Below, one piece after another: positions 27,300 to 35,353 of a stretch of 64,000 nt of DNA (positions are counted from its first letter, which is position 1; every line of letters starts with the position of its first letter). The position numbers and the translations under genes were made by a program. Below the pieces are notes generated by a model that saw only the letters and a program-made list of their open reading frames with translations, searched no databases and was not told the origin of the DNA. This DNA is from Caulobacter sp. UNC358MFTsu5.1 (GTDB lineage Bacteria > Pseudomonadota > Alphaproteobacteria > Caulobacterales > Caulobacteraceae): assembly GCF_000712075.1 (NCBI RefSeq), contig NZ_JONW01000005.1, forward strand, positions 129,001 to 193,000. Reading direction: 5' to 3'.

Positions 27300-28205
27300 T
27301 CACGCCGCCTTCAGGCCCGCCGCGGCGGCTTCCTTCTTGAGGGTCGCCAGGCCGATCTCGCCGTATTCGCGCGGGTTGGCGACGGCGGGATCCTGCTCGG
27401 CCTCGACGATGATCCAGCCCGAATAGCCGATCTCGGCCAGGGCCTGCATCACCGCGCCGTAGTCCAGATAGCCGTCGCCGGGCACGGTGAACATGCCGGC
27501 CAGCACGCCGTCCAGGAAGCTGCCGCCGCCGCGCGAGATCACCTTGCGGAACACCTCGCTGCGGATGTCCTTGCAGTGCACGTGGGCGACGCGGTGCGGA
27601 TAGCTGCGGATCATCGACACCGGGTCCAGCCCGCCCAGGGCCGCGTGGCCGGTGTCGACGGTCAGGCCCACCGACGGACCGGTGTTGGCCAGGAAGGCCT
27701 CCAGGTCCTCGGGCCGCTCGACCACGGTGCCCAGGTGATGGTGGTAGGCGAACTTCAGGCCCTGGGACTGGATGTAGTCGGCCACCTTGGTCAGGCGCGC
27801 GCCGAACTCCTTCCAGCCCTCGGCGTCGAGGCGCGGCGTGGCCGACAGGGCCTTGGACTTGTCGCCGTGGATGGCGTTGCTGGTCTCGGCGTGGACGAAG
27901 ACGGTGCTGCCCATGGCCTTGAGCAAGGCCAGGTGCTTTTGCAGGGCGGCGATTTCCTCGTCGGCCGACTGAACTAGAAGATTGCCGCTGTACCAGCCGC
28001 CGACCAGCGACAGGCCGTAACTGTCGAGCAGCGGCTTCAGCACCGCTGGATCGCGCGGGAACACCCCGCCCAGCTCGACACCTTCGAAGCCGATCGCCTG
28101 GCAGTCGGCCAGTACGCTGGCCAGCGGCGTGTCGCCGCCCAGCTCGGGCATGTCGTCGTTGATCCAGGCGATGGGGCTCACGCCGAAACGGATGGTCATG
28201 GGCAT
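27300..28205 (-). CDS. iolE: Inosose dehydratase
   Basis: A 301-aa TIM-barrel enzyme dehydrating scyllo-inosose to 3,5/4-trihydroxycyclohexa-1,2-dione. Typical segments are FGVSPIAWINDDMPELGGDT, FEGVELGGVFPRD, FAYHHHLGTVVERPEDLEAF, GLTVDTGHAALGG and VHCKDIRSEVFRKV, holding the metal-site Glu, Asp and His residues. The ATG directly follows the iolD stop (TAGATG), so the two are translationally coupled. A second Met two codons later is an alternative start. Confidence 0.95.
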   Translation of the reverse strand: MPMTIRFGVSPIAWINDDMPELGGDTPLASVLADCQAIGFEGVELGGVFPRDPAVLKPLLDSYGLSLVGGWYSGNLLVQSADEEIAALQKHLALLKAMGSTVFVHAETSNAIHGDKSKALSATPRLDAEGWKEFGARLTKVADYIQSQGLKFAYHHHLGTVVERPEDLEAFLANTGPSVGLTVDTGHAALGGLDPVSMIRSYPHRVAHVHCKDIRSEVFRKVISRGGGSFLDGVLAGMFTVPGDGYLDYGAVMQALAEIGYSGWIIVEAEQDPAVANPREYGEIGLATLKKEAAAAGLKAA

Positions 28206-30053
28206 CTAGTCTCCCGTACGCTGTTGCTTGATCTTGTTTTCGTAAGTTTCGCGGGCCGCGTTCACCGTGGGGCGCATCGAGACCTCGGGCACCGCCACGT
28301 CCCACCACGCGCCGCCGCTCTCGGTGGTCGGCATCGGGTCGGTGTCGATCACCACGACATAGCTACGGTCGCTGGCCTTGGCGCGTTGCAGCGCCGCCCC
28401 CAGCGCCGCGAGATTGGCGACCTTCTCCGAACGCGCGCCCAGGCTGGCGGCATGGGCGGCGAAGTCAATGTCGGGCAAGGTCTGGTGGACCGTGTCGGCC
28501 AGCAGGTTGTTGAACGGCGCGCCGCCGGTCGCGGCCTGCAGGCGGTTGATGCAGCCATAGCCGCGGTTGTCGAGCACCGTGACGATCAGCTTGGTCCCCA
28601 GCATGACCGAGGTGGCCAGCTCGGAATTGAGCATCAGATAGCTGCCGTCGCCGACCATAACGTGGACCTCGCGGTCCGGCGCGGCCATCTTCACGCCCAC
28701 CGCGCCGGCGATCTCGTAGCCCATGCACGAGAAGCCATATTCGACGTGATAGCCGCCAGGCTGCTTGGTGCGCCAGAGCTTGTGCAGCTCGCCGGGAAGG
28801 CCGCCGGCCGCGCAGACCACCACCGCATCGTCGGACGCCGCGCGCGACACCGCGCCCAGCACCTGGGCGTCGGTCGGCAGGGCGCGCTCGTCCGGCGCCG
28901 TGGCGGCGTCGAAGATGGCGTCCCAGCCGGCAACGCGTCCCACGCTCTCGTCCATCCAGGCGGCCGGGGCCTTCCAGCCGTCCAGCCGCTCGGCCAGGGC
29001 GGAGATCACCGCGCCGGCGTCGCCGACCACGCTGACCGCGCCGTGCTTGTGGGCGTCGTGCGGCGCGACATTGACCTGCACCAGCTTACGGCCCGGCGCG
29101 CCGAACAGCGCCCGCGAGCCGGTGGTGAAGTCTTGCAGCCGCGTGCCGATCCCGACGATCAGGTCGGCCGCCTCGGCGGCGGCGTTGGCGGCCGACGAGC
29201 CGGTGACGCCGACGCTGCCCAGGTTGCACGGATGATCCCAGACCAGCGCGCCCTTGCCGCCCTGCGTCTCGGCCACCGGCACGCCGGTGTCGAAGGCCAG
29301 GGCCGCCAGGGCCGCCTCGGCGCGGGCGTACAGCACCCCGCCCCCGGCCACGATCAGCGGCGTCTTGGCGGCCTTGATCAGGGCGACCAGATCGTCCAGC
29401 TCGCGCGGGTCCGGCTGCGGCGCGCGGATGCGCCAGACGCGCTTGGAGAAGAAGGCTTCCGGATAGTCGAAGGCCTCGGCCTGGACGTCCTGGCAGAAGG
29501 CCAGGGTCGCGGGTCCGCAGGTCGCCGGATCCAGCATGGTGGCCAGGGCGCGCGGCAGGCAGTCGAGGATCTGCTCGGGCCGGACGATGCGGTCGAAATA
29601 GCGCGACACCGGCTTGAAGCAGTCGTTGGCGCTGATCGTGCCGTCGCCGAAGTCCTCGACCTGCTGCAGCACCGGATCGGGCCGGCGGCTGGCGTAGACG
29701 TCGCCGGGCAGGAACAGCACAGGCAGGCGGTTCACGTGCGCCAGGGCGGCGGCGGTGACCATGTTGGTCGCGCCCGGGCCGATCGAGCTGGTGCAGACCA
29801 TGGCCCGCTCGCGCCGCGACTGCTTGGCGTAGGCGATGGCGGCATGGGCCATGCCCTGCTCGTTGTGGGCCCGCCAGGTGGGCAGCACGTCGCGGACGCC
29901 ATGCAGGGCTTCGCCCAGGCCGGCGACATTGCCGTGGCCGAAGATCGCCCAGACCCCGGCGAAGTACGGGACGACGCCCTGGCGGGTCTCGACATGTTGC
30001 CGGCTCAGCCAGCGGACGGTCGCCTGGGCGGCGGTGAGACGAACAGTAGCCAT
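28206..30053 (-). CDS. iolD: 3D-(3,5/4)-trihydroxycyclohexane-1,2-dione hydrolase (ThDP-dependent)
   Basis: A 615-aa thiamine-diphosphate enzyme opening the dione ring to 5-deoxy-glucuronate. The N-terminal Pyr domain has VVPYFAGVWAIFGHGNVAGL and the activating-Glu region NEQGMAHAAIAYAK. The central domain follows, then the PP domain with the ThDP motif GDGSYLMLNSELATS ... NRGYGCINRLQAATGG. The ATG at 30053 overlaps the iolC stop as TAATG. Full length for IolD. Second gene of the operon. Confidence 0.96.
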   Translation of the reverse strand: MATVRLTAAQATVRWLSRQHVETRQGVVPYFAGVWAIFGHGNVAGLGEALHGVRDVLPTWRAHNEQGMAHAAIAYAKQSRRERAMVCTSSIGPGATNMVTAAALAHVNRLPVLFLPGDVYASRRPDPVLQQVEDFGDGTISANDCFKPVSRYFDRIVRPEQILDCLPRALATMLDPATCGPATLAFCQDVQAEAFDYPEAFFSKRVWRIRAPQPDPRELDDLVALIKAAKTPLIVAGGGVLYARAEAALAALAFDTGVPVAETQGGKGALVWDHPCNLGSVGVTGSSAANAAAEAADLIVGIGTRLQDFTTGSRALFGAPGRKLVQVNVAPHDAHKHGAVSVVGDAGAVISALAERLDGWKAPAAWMDESVGRVAGWDAIFDAATAPDERALPTDAQVLGAVSRAASDDAVVVCAAGGLPGELHKLWRTKQPGGYHVEYGFSCMGYEIAGAVGVKMAAPDREVHVMVGDGSYLMLNSELATSVMLGTKLIVTVLDNRGYGCINRLQAATGGAPFNNLLADTVHQTLPDIDFAAHAASLGARSEKVANLAALGAALQRAKASDRSYVVVIDTDPMPTTESGGAWWDVAVPEVSMRPTVNAARETYENKIKQQRTGD

Positions 30054-31978
30054 TACGCGGCCTTCTCCCCAGCGGCGCGCGCTCGGCGCCAGGCTTCGAC
30101 CAGGACCGTCAGCTTGCCGGCCAGCGCCCGCACGGCCGCGTCGTCGTCGAGACGGTCGCTCAGCCAGTCGCGGGCCACATCGTAGAAGATGGTCCGGCCG
30201 ACGGCGAAGCCCTTGATGATCGGGAAGCGCGCGGCGACCTCGAACGAGGCCAGCAGTTCGGCCTCGGGGGCGGACAGGCCCAGCAGCACCACGCCGCGGC
30301 ACAACGGGTCGTTCTCGTTGACCGCGCTCTCGATCTCGCGCCAGGCGGCGGGGTCGGCGACGGGCTCCAGCTTCCACCAGTCGGGGCGCACGCCGATGGC
30401 GTAGAGCCGGCGAATGGCGCGGGCCACGGTGTGGGAGTCGGTGTCCATGCCCTTTGGCAGGATCACCTCGACCAGCAGCTCGTGGCGGGTCTTGCGGCAG
30501 GCGTCGAACAGCCGGAGCAACTGGCGCTCCTGGCGCTCGCGCAGCGCGATCTCATCGTCGGGATGATAGAAGACCAGGCACTTGACCACGTGGTTCAACG
30601 GCCACTCGGCCAGTTCGGTGGCCACGTCGGCCGAGCTCTCGAACTCCAGCGGCCGCGACTTGGGCAGCTCGATCGGACGACCGATCCAGTAGGGGCGATC
30701 GGCCGCCTGGGCCAGGGCGTCGAAGCCGAATCGGCCGTCCAGCAGCACGCCGAAGCGATCGTCGCCCCCCGCCACCGCCTCGACGGCGCGCAGGGCCAGG
30801 GTCTTGAAGTGCGGGATGCGCGCGGCGTCGCCGCCGGTCTCGGCGATCAGGTCCTCGAACTGGCTGCGATGGTCCATGGCCAGCACCGTCAGTTCGTCGT
30901 GCACCCCCTCGCGGGTGGTGGCCCAGTGGGTGTGCTCCAGGTCGGCGTCCTCGCGCAGGCGGAACGGCCGCTCGCGCTCGCCCAGGAACTGCTCCAGCTC
31001 GATCCAGGTCGGCATGGCCGGGGCGCAGCCGTGGCGCGAGACGACGATGGCCCCGCAGGCGTTGCCCCACTCGCAGCAGGTCTCGACCGGCTCGCCGCGC
31101 AGCCAGCCGCGCAGAAAGCCGGCCATGAAGGCGTCCCCTGCTCCCAGCACGTTGAACACCTCGACCCGGAAGCCGCGGGCGCTGACGCCTTCGTCCAGCG
31201 TATCGGGAACGGCGCCCGGGAAGGCCACGCAACCGTCCGGACCGCGCTTGCAGACCAGCAGGGCGCCGGACCGCTCGCGGATGGCGCGCAGGGCGGCGAT
31301 GGTGTCGGTCGTGCCGCCCAGGATGTGGATTTCTTCTTCGGTACCGACGATCAGGTCGCAGAGGGTCAGCACCTCCTGCAGCTTGCGCGTGACGTCCTGG
31401 TTCTCGACGAAGCGGTTCTCGCCGGCGTCCTTGCCGGTCAGGCCCCACAGCACCGGGCGGTAGTCGATGTCGAAGGCCACTCGGCCGCCGGCCGCCTTGA
31501 CCGCCTTGGCCGCCTTCAGGCTGGCCGCGTAGACGTTGGGCTGGGACAGGTGCGTGCCGTTGATCAACACGGCGCCGGCCCGGGCGAACCAGGCCTCGTC
31601 GACGTCGCCGGCCTCCAGCGCCATGTCGGCGCAGTTCTCGCGATAGAAGATCAGCGGAAAGGTGTCGCGGTCGCGGATGCCCAGGACGACCAGGGCGGTC
31701 AGGCGCTCGGCGTCGGTCAGCACCCCGGCCACGTCGACGCCCTCGCGGGCCAGCTGTTCGCGGATGAACCGGCCCATGTGGTCGGCACCGACCCGCGTCA
31801 GCAGGCCGGTCTTCAGGCCCAGGCGCGCCCCGCCCGAAGCGGTGTTGGTCGGGCTGCCGCCCAGGTACTTGGCGAAGGAGGCCATGTCCTCCAGCCGGCC
31901 GCCGATCTGCTGGCCGTAGAGATCCACGCTGGAACGGCCCACGGCGATCAGATCGAGAGTTTTAGCGTCCTGCGCCAT
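30053..31978 (-). CDS. iolC: Fused 5-dehydro-2-deoxygluconokinase / DUF2090 aldolase-like protein
   Basis: A 641-aa two-domain protein. Residues about 1-340 are a PfkB/ribokinase-type kinase with YLGGSPTNTASGGARLGL and the anion-hole motif GAGDAF (279-284). It phosphorylates 2-deoxy-5-keto-gluconate. Residues about 355-635 form the DUF2090 aldolase-like TIM barrel (VLAMDHRSQFEDL, FKTLALRAVEAV, LLDGRFG, IIKGFAVGRTIFYDVA). That domain probably cleaves the phosphorylated product to DHAP and malonate semialdehyde, since no separate iolJ is present. It is first in the operon, 114 bp after iolR, with an operator in that gap. Confidence 0.94.
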   Translation of the reverse strand: MAQDAKTLDLIAVGRSSVDLYGQQIGGRLEDMASFAKYLGGSPTNTASGGARLGLKTGLLTRVGADHMGRFIREQLAREGVDVAGVLTDAERLTALVVLGIRDRDTFPLIFYRENCADMALEAGDVDEAWFARAGAVLINGTHLSQPNVYAASLKAAKAVKAAGGRVAFDIDYRPVLWGLTGKDAGENRFVENQDVTRKLQEVLTLCDLIVGTEEEIHILGGTTDTIAALRAIRERSGALLVCKRGPDGCVAFPGAVPDTLDEGVSARGFRVEVFNVLGAGDAFMAGFLRGWLRGEPVETCCEWGNACGAIVVSRHGCAPAMPTWIELEQFLGERERPFRLREDADLEHTHWATTREGVHDELTVLAMDHRSQFEDLIAETGGDAARIPHFKTLALRAVEAVAGGDDRFGVLLDGRFGFDALAQAADRPYWIGRPIELPKSRPLEFESSADVATELAEWPLNHVVKCLVFYHPDDEIALRERQERQLLRLFDACRKTRHELLVEVILPKGMDTDSHTVARAIRRLYAIGVRPDWWKLEPVADPAAWREIESAVNENDPLCRGVVLLGLSAPEAELLASFEVAARFPIIKGFAVGRTIFYDVARDWLSDRLDDDAAVRALAGKLTVLVEAWRRARAAGEKAA

Positions 31979-32060
31979 GCCAGTTCCACGTCACTTGGAG
32001 CCGGCTTCCCACCGGCGATATGTAACGCATATTCTAACTCTGGAACGCTTGCAATATCCA

Positions 32061-32084
32061 TTTCATTTTGGAGGCGAGATAGAA
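32061..32084. promoter_or_regulatory. Candidate IolR operator upstream of iolC
   Basis: TTTCA-N14-TAGAA (reading TTTCATTTTGGAGGC then GAGATAGAA) located 83 bp before the iolC ATG and 8 bp from the iolR stop. It has the same length and internal ATTTTG as the sites at 17704 and 36682. Confidence 0.6.
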
Positions 32085-32092
32085 CAGATCGT

Positions 32093-32980
32093 TCAACCCG
32101 GCTTGGCGGCCTTGGCGGAGCGCCCCTTGGCGCGCGAGCTTTCGAAGGCGAATCCGATGACCAGGGCCTGGGCCAGGCAGATCGAGGCGGCCAGCGAGCG
32201 GAAGGTCCGCACCTCCGATTCGCGCACGTGCAGCACCAGCGCCGCCGGCTTGGCGATCGGGCTGACCAGGCTGTCGCTGATCGACAGGATGGCCGCGCCG
32301 CGCGCCGCCGCCATCTCGACCGCCTGGATCGTCTCTTCCGCATAGGGGTGGTAGCTGACGGCGATCAGCACGTCCTTGGGGCCGATGGTCTGGACCTGCT
32401 GCTTGGTCAGGCCCGCCACGCCGTCGATGAACAGGGTGCGCTTGTTCACCTGCTGCAGCGAATAGGCCAGGTACGAGGCCACCGGGAACGAGCGCCGGAA
32501 GCCGACCACATAGACCGTCTCGGCCTTGTCGATCATCTTCACCGCCTGGGCCATGTCAGCCTCGCTGACCGTCTGGGCCAGGTTCTGCAGGGCCAGGGTG
32601 TTGCCCTCGACGAACTCGGCCAGCACGTCGGCCCCGCCCTCGGGCTTCTTGGCGACCGCCTCGTTGAAGTGGCGCACGCGCTCGCCGTATCCCAGGGCCG
32701 CGTGGCCCGACAGCAGGCCGTCGCGGAACAGCCGCTGCATCTGGCTGGCGCCGGGATAGCCGAACGTCTTGGCGAACCGGACGATGGCCGACGGCTGCAC
32801 GCCGCAGCGCTCGGAGATCACCGCCAGGGTCTCCAGCGCCATCTCGTTGGGCTCGTCCAGCACATAGCGGGCGATCTGCTGCAGGCGCTTGCTCAGCGAG
32901 TCGTAGCGCTCGAGAATCGCCGCGCGCAGTTCCTCGGCCGTCTTCGGCGCCGTTTCCAACGCCGGGGTCGCTTCGTCCAT
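32093..32980 (-). CDS. iolR: RpiR-family repressor of inositol catabolism
   Basis: A 295-aa regulator with an N-terminal HTH_6 domain (SLSKRLQQIARYVLDEPNEM; VISERCGVQPSAIVRFAKTF) and a C-terminal SIS sugar-phosphate-binding domain (VYVVGFRRSFPVASYLAYSL; VLIAVSYHPYAEETIQAVEM). IolR proteins of this type respond to an inositol-pathway intermediate and bind GGAA/TTCC-type inverted repeats in rhizobia. Such repeats are dense in its own promoter (33060-33111) and occur before five transcription units here. It is divergent from the two inositol dehydrogenase genes. Confidence 0.9.
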   Translation of the reverse strand: MDEATPALETAPKTAEELRAAILERYDSLSKRLQQIARYVLDEPNEMALETLAVISERCGVQPSAIVRFAKTFGYPGASQMQRLFRDGLLSGHAALGYGERVRHFNEAVAKKPEGGADVLAEFVEGNTLALQNLAQTVSEADMAQAVKMIDKAETVYVVGFRRSFPVASYLAYSLQQVNKRTLFIDGVAGLTKQQVQTIGPKDVLIAVSYHPYAEETIQAVEMAAARGAAILSISDSLVSPIAKPAALVLHVRESEVRTFRSLAASICLAQALVIGFAFESSRAKGRSAKAAKPG

Positions 32981-33059
32981 CGGTCCCTCGATATGATCGC
33001 TCTAGAATTAGAATATCCGTTCCGCGCCCGAACACAAACGCACCAGATTCATCGCCGCA

Positions 33060-33111
33060 TTCCACTTTCCATCTGGAAGGAATTTTTGTTCCATATTACA
33101 GCACAATGGAA
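33060..33111. promoter_or_regulatory. Cluster of TTCCA/TGGAA half-sites in the iolR-iolG intergenic region
   Basis: Within 52 bp are TTCCA-TC-TGGAA (33067-33078), GGAA-TTTTTG-TTCC (33079-33092) and TTCCA-N13-TGGAA (33089-33111), between divergent iolR and the inositol dehydrogenases. GGAA-N6-TTCC is the motif reported for rhizobial IolR (from memory), so this is the likely autoregulatory operator. Confidence 0.65.
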
Positions 33112-33149
33112 CGCGGCCCCGGAGAGCCGCCGATCGGGGAGTGACGAAC

Positions 33150-34136
33150 ATGATCAAGGTGGCTCAGCTGGGCGCGGGCAGGATGGGGGCGATCCACGCC
33201 CGCAACGCCGCCGCCAATCCCCGCCTCGACCTCGTCGCCCTGGTCGATCCCCGCCCCGAGGTCGCCGGCCCCCTGGCCCAGGCGCTGGGCGCGCGACTGG
33301 CCAGCTTCGACGCGGTTCTGGCCGATCCGGACATCAAGGGGATCATCGTCGCCAGCTCGACCGACGCCCATCTCGACAACGCCCTGGACGCCCTGCGCGC
33401 GGGCAAGGTCGTCTTCTGCGAAAAGCCGCTGGACCTGGACCTGGCCCGCCTGCTGGCCGCCTCGGGCGAACTCGAGAAAGCCGAGGGCAAGCTGTTCGTG
33501 GCCTTCAACCGGCGCTTCGACCCGCACTACCAGGCCCTGAAGGCCAGGATCGACAGCGGCGCGATCGGCCAGCTGGAGAGCCTGCACATCGTCAACCACG
33601 ACCCGGCCACGCCGCCCCCGGCCTTCATCCCGACCAGCGGCGGCCTGTTCAAGGACTTCACCATCCACGACTTCGACCTGGCGCCCTGGCTGATGGGCGA
33701 GCGGCCGGTCCAGGTGTTCGCCTGGGCCAGCTGCCTGATCGATCCGGAGATCGGCCGCCTGGGCGACGTCGACACCGCCAAGGTCGTGCTGACCACCGCT
33801 TCGGGCCGCCTGTGCATGATCAGCAACAGCCGCCGCAGCGGCTACGGCTACGACCAGCGCATCGAGGCCTTCGGCTCGAAGGGCGCGGCGCGGGTCGACA
33901 ACCTGACCAACACCGCCGTGTCGGTGTGGGGCGAGGCCGGCGCCCAGGCCGACAAGTTCCCCTACGCCTTCATCGACCGCTACGCCGGCGCCTATGCCGC
34001 CGAGATGGATCATTTCGCCGATGTCCTGGAAGGCAAGGCCGCGCCGGAGACCGGCTTCGCGGCCAGCGTCGCCTCCCTGGAACTCGCCGAAGCCGCCGCC
34101 CGCTCGGCGGCGACCGGCGCCCCTGTCCGACTCTAG
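33150..34136 (+). CDS. iolG: Inositol 2-dehydrogenase
   Basis: A 328-aa Gfo/Idh/MocA-family NAD-dependent oxidoreductase oxidising myo-inositol to scyllo-inosose. It has a Rossmann motif (GAGRMGAIHARN), catalytic Lys in FCEKPLDLD, and active-site Asp/His in GGLFKDFTIHDFDLAPWL. The ATG at 33150 lies 9 bp after GGGGA; an in-frame GTG at 33141 sits too close to that site. It is divergent from iolR and followed after 15 bp by a paralogue. Confidence 0.93.
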   Translation: MIKVAQLGAGRMGAIHARNAAANPRLDLVALVDPRPEVAGPLAQALGARLASFDAVLADPDIKGIIVASSTDAHLDNALDALRAGKVVFCEKPLDLDLARLLAASGELEKAEGKLFVAFNRRFDPHYQALKARIDSGAIGQLESLHIVNHDPATPPPAFIPTSGGLFKDFTIHDFDLAPWLMGERPVQVFAWASCLIDPEIGRLGDVDTAKVVLTTASGRLCMISNSRRSGYGYDQRIEAFGSKGAARVDNLTNTAVSVWGEAGAQADKFPYAFIDRYAGAYAAEMDHFADVLEGKAAPETGFAASVASLELAEAAARSAATGAPVRL

Positions 34137-34151
34137 AGTATCGAGGTTCCC

Positions 34152-35138
34152 ATGCACGACATCGCCATTTTGGGCGCCGGCCGCATCGGCCGCATCCACG
34201 CCAAGAACGTCGGCGGCCAGCCCGGCCTGCGCCTGAAATACGTGGTCGACCCGGTCGCCGCGGCGGCCGACAGCCTGGCGGCGGACACCGGCGCGAGCGT
34301 CACCGACCTCGACACCGCCCTGAACGATCCGGCCGTCGCCGGCGTCATCGTCGCCAGCTCGACCGACACCCACCTCGACTACTGCCTGAAGGCCGTGGCG
34401 GCGGGCAAGGCGGTGTTCTGCGAGAAGCCGATCGACCTGGACCTGGCCCGCGCGCGCTCGGCGCAAGGGCTGCTGGGCGGCAAGGACGTCAAGCTGTTCC
34501 TCGGCTTCAACCGCCGCTTCGATCCCAACTTCCAGGGCCTGAAGGCCCGGCTGGCCGGCGGCGTCGTGGGCGCGCTGGAGACGGTGCACATCACCAGCCA
34601 CGACCCGGCCCCGCCGCCGGTGTCGTACGTCAAGGTGTCGGGCGGCCTGTTCAAGGACATGGCCATCCACGACTTCGACATGGCCCGCTGGCTGCTGGAC
34701 GAGCCGGTCGTCGAGGTGTTCGCCGCCGCCAGCTGCCTGGTCGATCCGGCCATCGGCGAGGCCGGCGACGTCGACACCGCCAAGATCCTGCTGCGCACGG
34801 CCTCGGGCAAGATCTGCGTCATCAGCAACAGCCGTCGCAGCGGCTACGGCTACGACCAGCGCATCGAGGCCTTCGGCGCCAAGGGCCTGGTGCGGGCCGA
34901 CAACGTCATGGAAAGCACCGTCAGCGTCTGGGGCGAGGCCGGCGCGGCCAGCGACAGTTTCCAGAACTTCTTCCTCGACCGCTACGCCGAGGCCTACCGC
35001 CGCGAGATGGCGCACTTCGCGGGGATCCTGCGCGGGGATGAACTGCCGTCGGTCGGCTATGTCGACGGCGTCGAGGCCCTGGCCCTGGCCGAGGCGGCGG
35101 GCCAGTCGGCGAAGACCGGACAGGTCGTGAAGCTGTAA
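34152..35138 (+). CDS. Second inositol dehydrogenase paralogue
   Basis: A 328-aa protein, same length and clearly paralogous to the preceding gene. ISNSRRSGYGYDQRIEAFG is identical in both, as are the CEKP motif and most of GGLFKDMAIHDFDMARWLLD. The cofactor loop is GAGRIGRIHAKN. The tandem copy may use another inositol stereoisomer (scyllo-, D-chiro-) or derivative; this is inference. It is the last gene before a repeat-rich intergenic region. Confidence 0.92.
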   Translation: MHDIAILGAGRIGRIHAKNVGGQPGLRLKYVVDPVAAAADSLAADTGASVTDLDTALNDPAVAGVIVASSTDTHLDYCLKAVAAGKAVFCEKPIDLDLARARSAQGLLGGKDVKLFLGFNRRFDPNFQGLKARLAGGVVGALETVHITSHDPAPPPVSYVKVSGGLFKDMAIHDFDMARWLLDEPVVEVFAAASCLVDPAIGEAGDVDTAKILLRTASGKICVISNSRRSGYGYDQRIEAFGAKGLVRADNVMESTVSVWGEAGAASDSFQNFFLDRYAEAYRREMAHFAGILRGDELPSVGYVDGVEALALAEAAGQSAKTGQVVKL

Positions 35139-35139
35139 G

Positions 35140-35291
35140 ACCCTTCTCCCCCTGCGGGAGAAGGTGGCGGCCGAAGGCCGACGGATGAGGGGTCGCACCG
35201 GCGAAAGCCGCGCGGCCCCTTCTTCGTCCGGCGTTTGAGAGACCCTTCATCCGGCCCTTCGGGCCACCTTCTCCCGCAAGGGGAGAAGGAC
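35140..35291. repeat. Pair of oppositely oriented Caulobacter-type intergenic palindromic repeats
   Basis: Unit 1 (about 35140-35192) contains CCCTTCTCCCCCTGCGGGAG, then AAGGTGGCGGCCGAAGGCCG and ends GATGAGGGG. Unit 2 (about 35240-35291) reads the reverse complement with small changes: CCCTTCATCCGGCCCTTCGG, GCCACCTTCTCCCGCAAGGG. Each unit can fold on itself and the two can pair with each other. It is a common dispersed element of Alphaproteobacteria and may terminate the dehydrogenase transcript. Confidence 0.75.
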
Positions 35292-35292
35292 G

Positions 35293-35327
35293 CAAAAAGA
35301 ACGGCGGCCCTCTCGCGAAGGCCGCCG
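35293..35327 (-). terminator. Intrinsic terminator of the histidine phosphatase gene
   Basis: On the - strand CGGCGGCC / GGCCGCCG (8-bp stem, 10-nt loop), then TTCTTTTTG, 27 bp beyond the stop at 35354. Confidence 0.75.
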
Positions 35328-35353
35328 CTTCCAGTCTCACCTAGCAGGTTGGT

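Noticed and set aside
30431..33095. Long + strand frame opposite iolC and iolR
   Set aside because: Antisense of two well-recognised genes; no domain, no ribosome site, biased composition.
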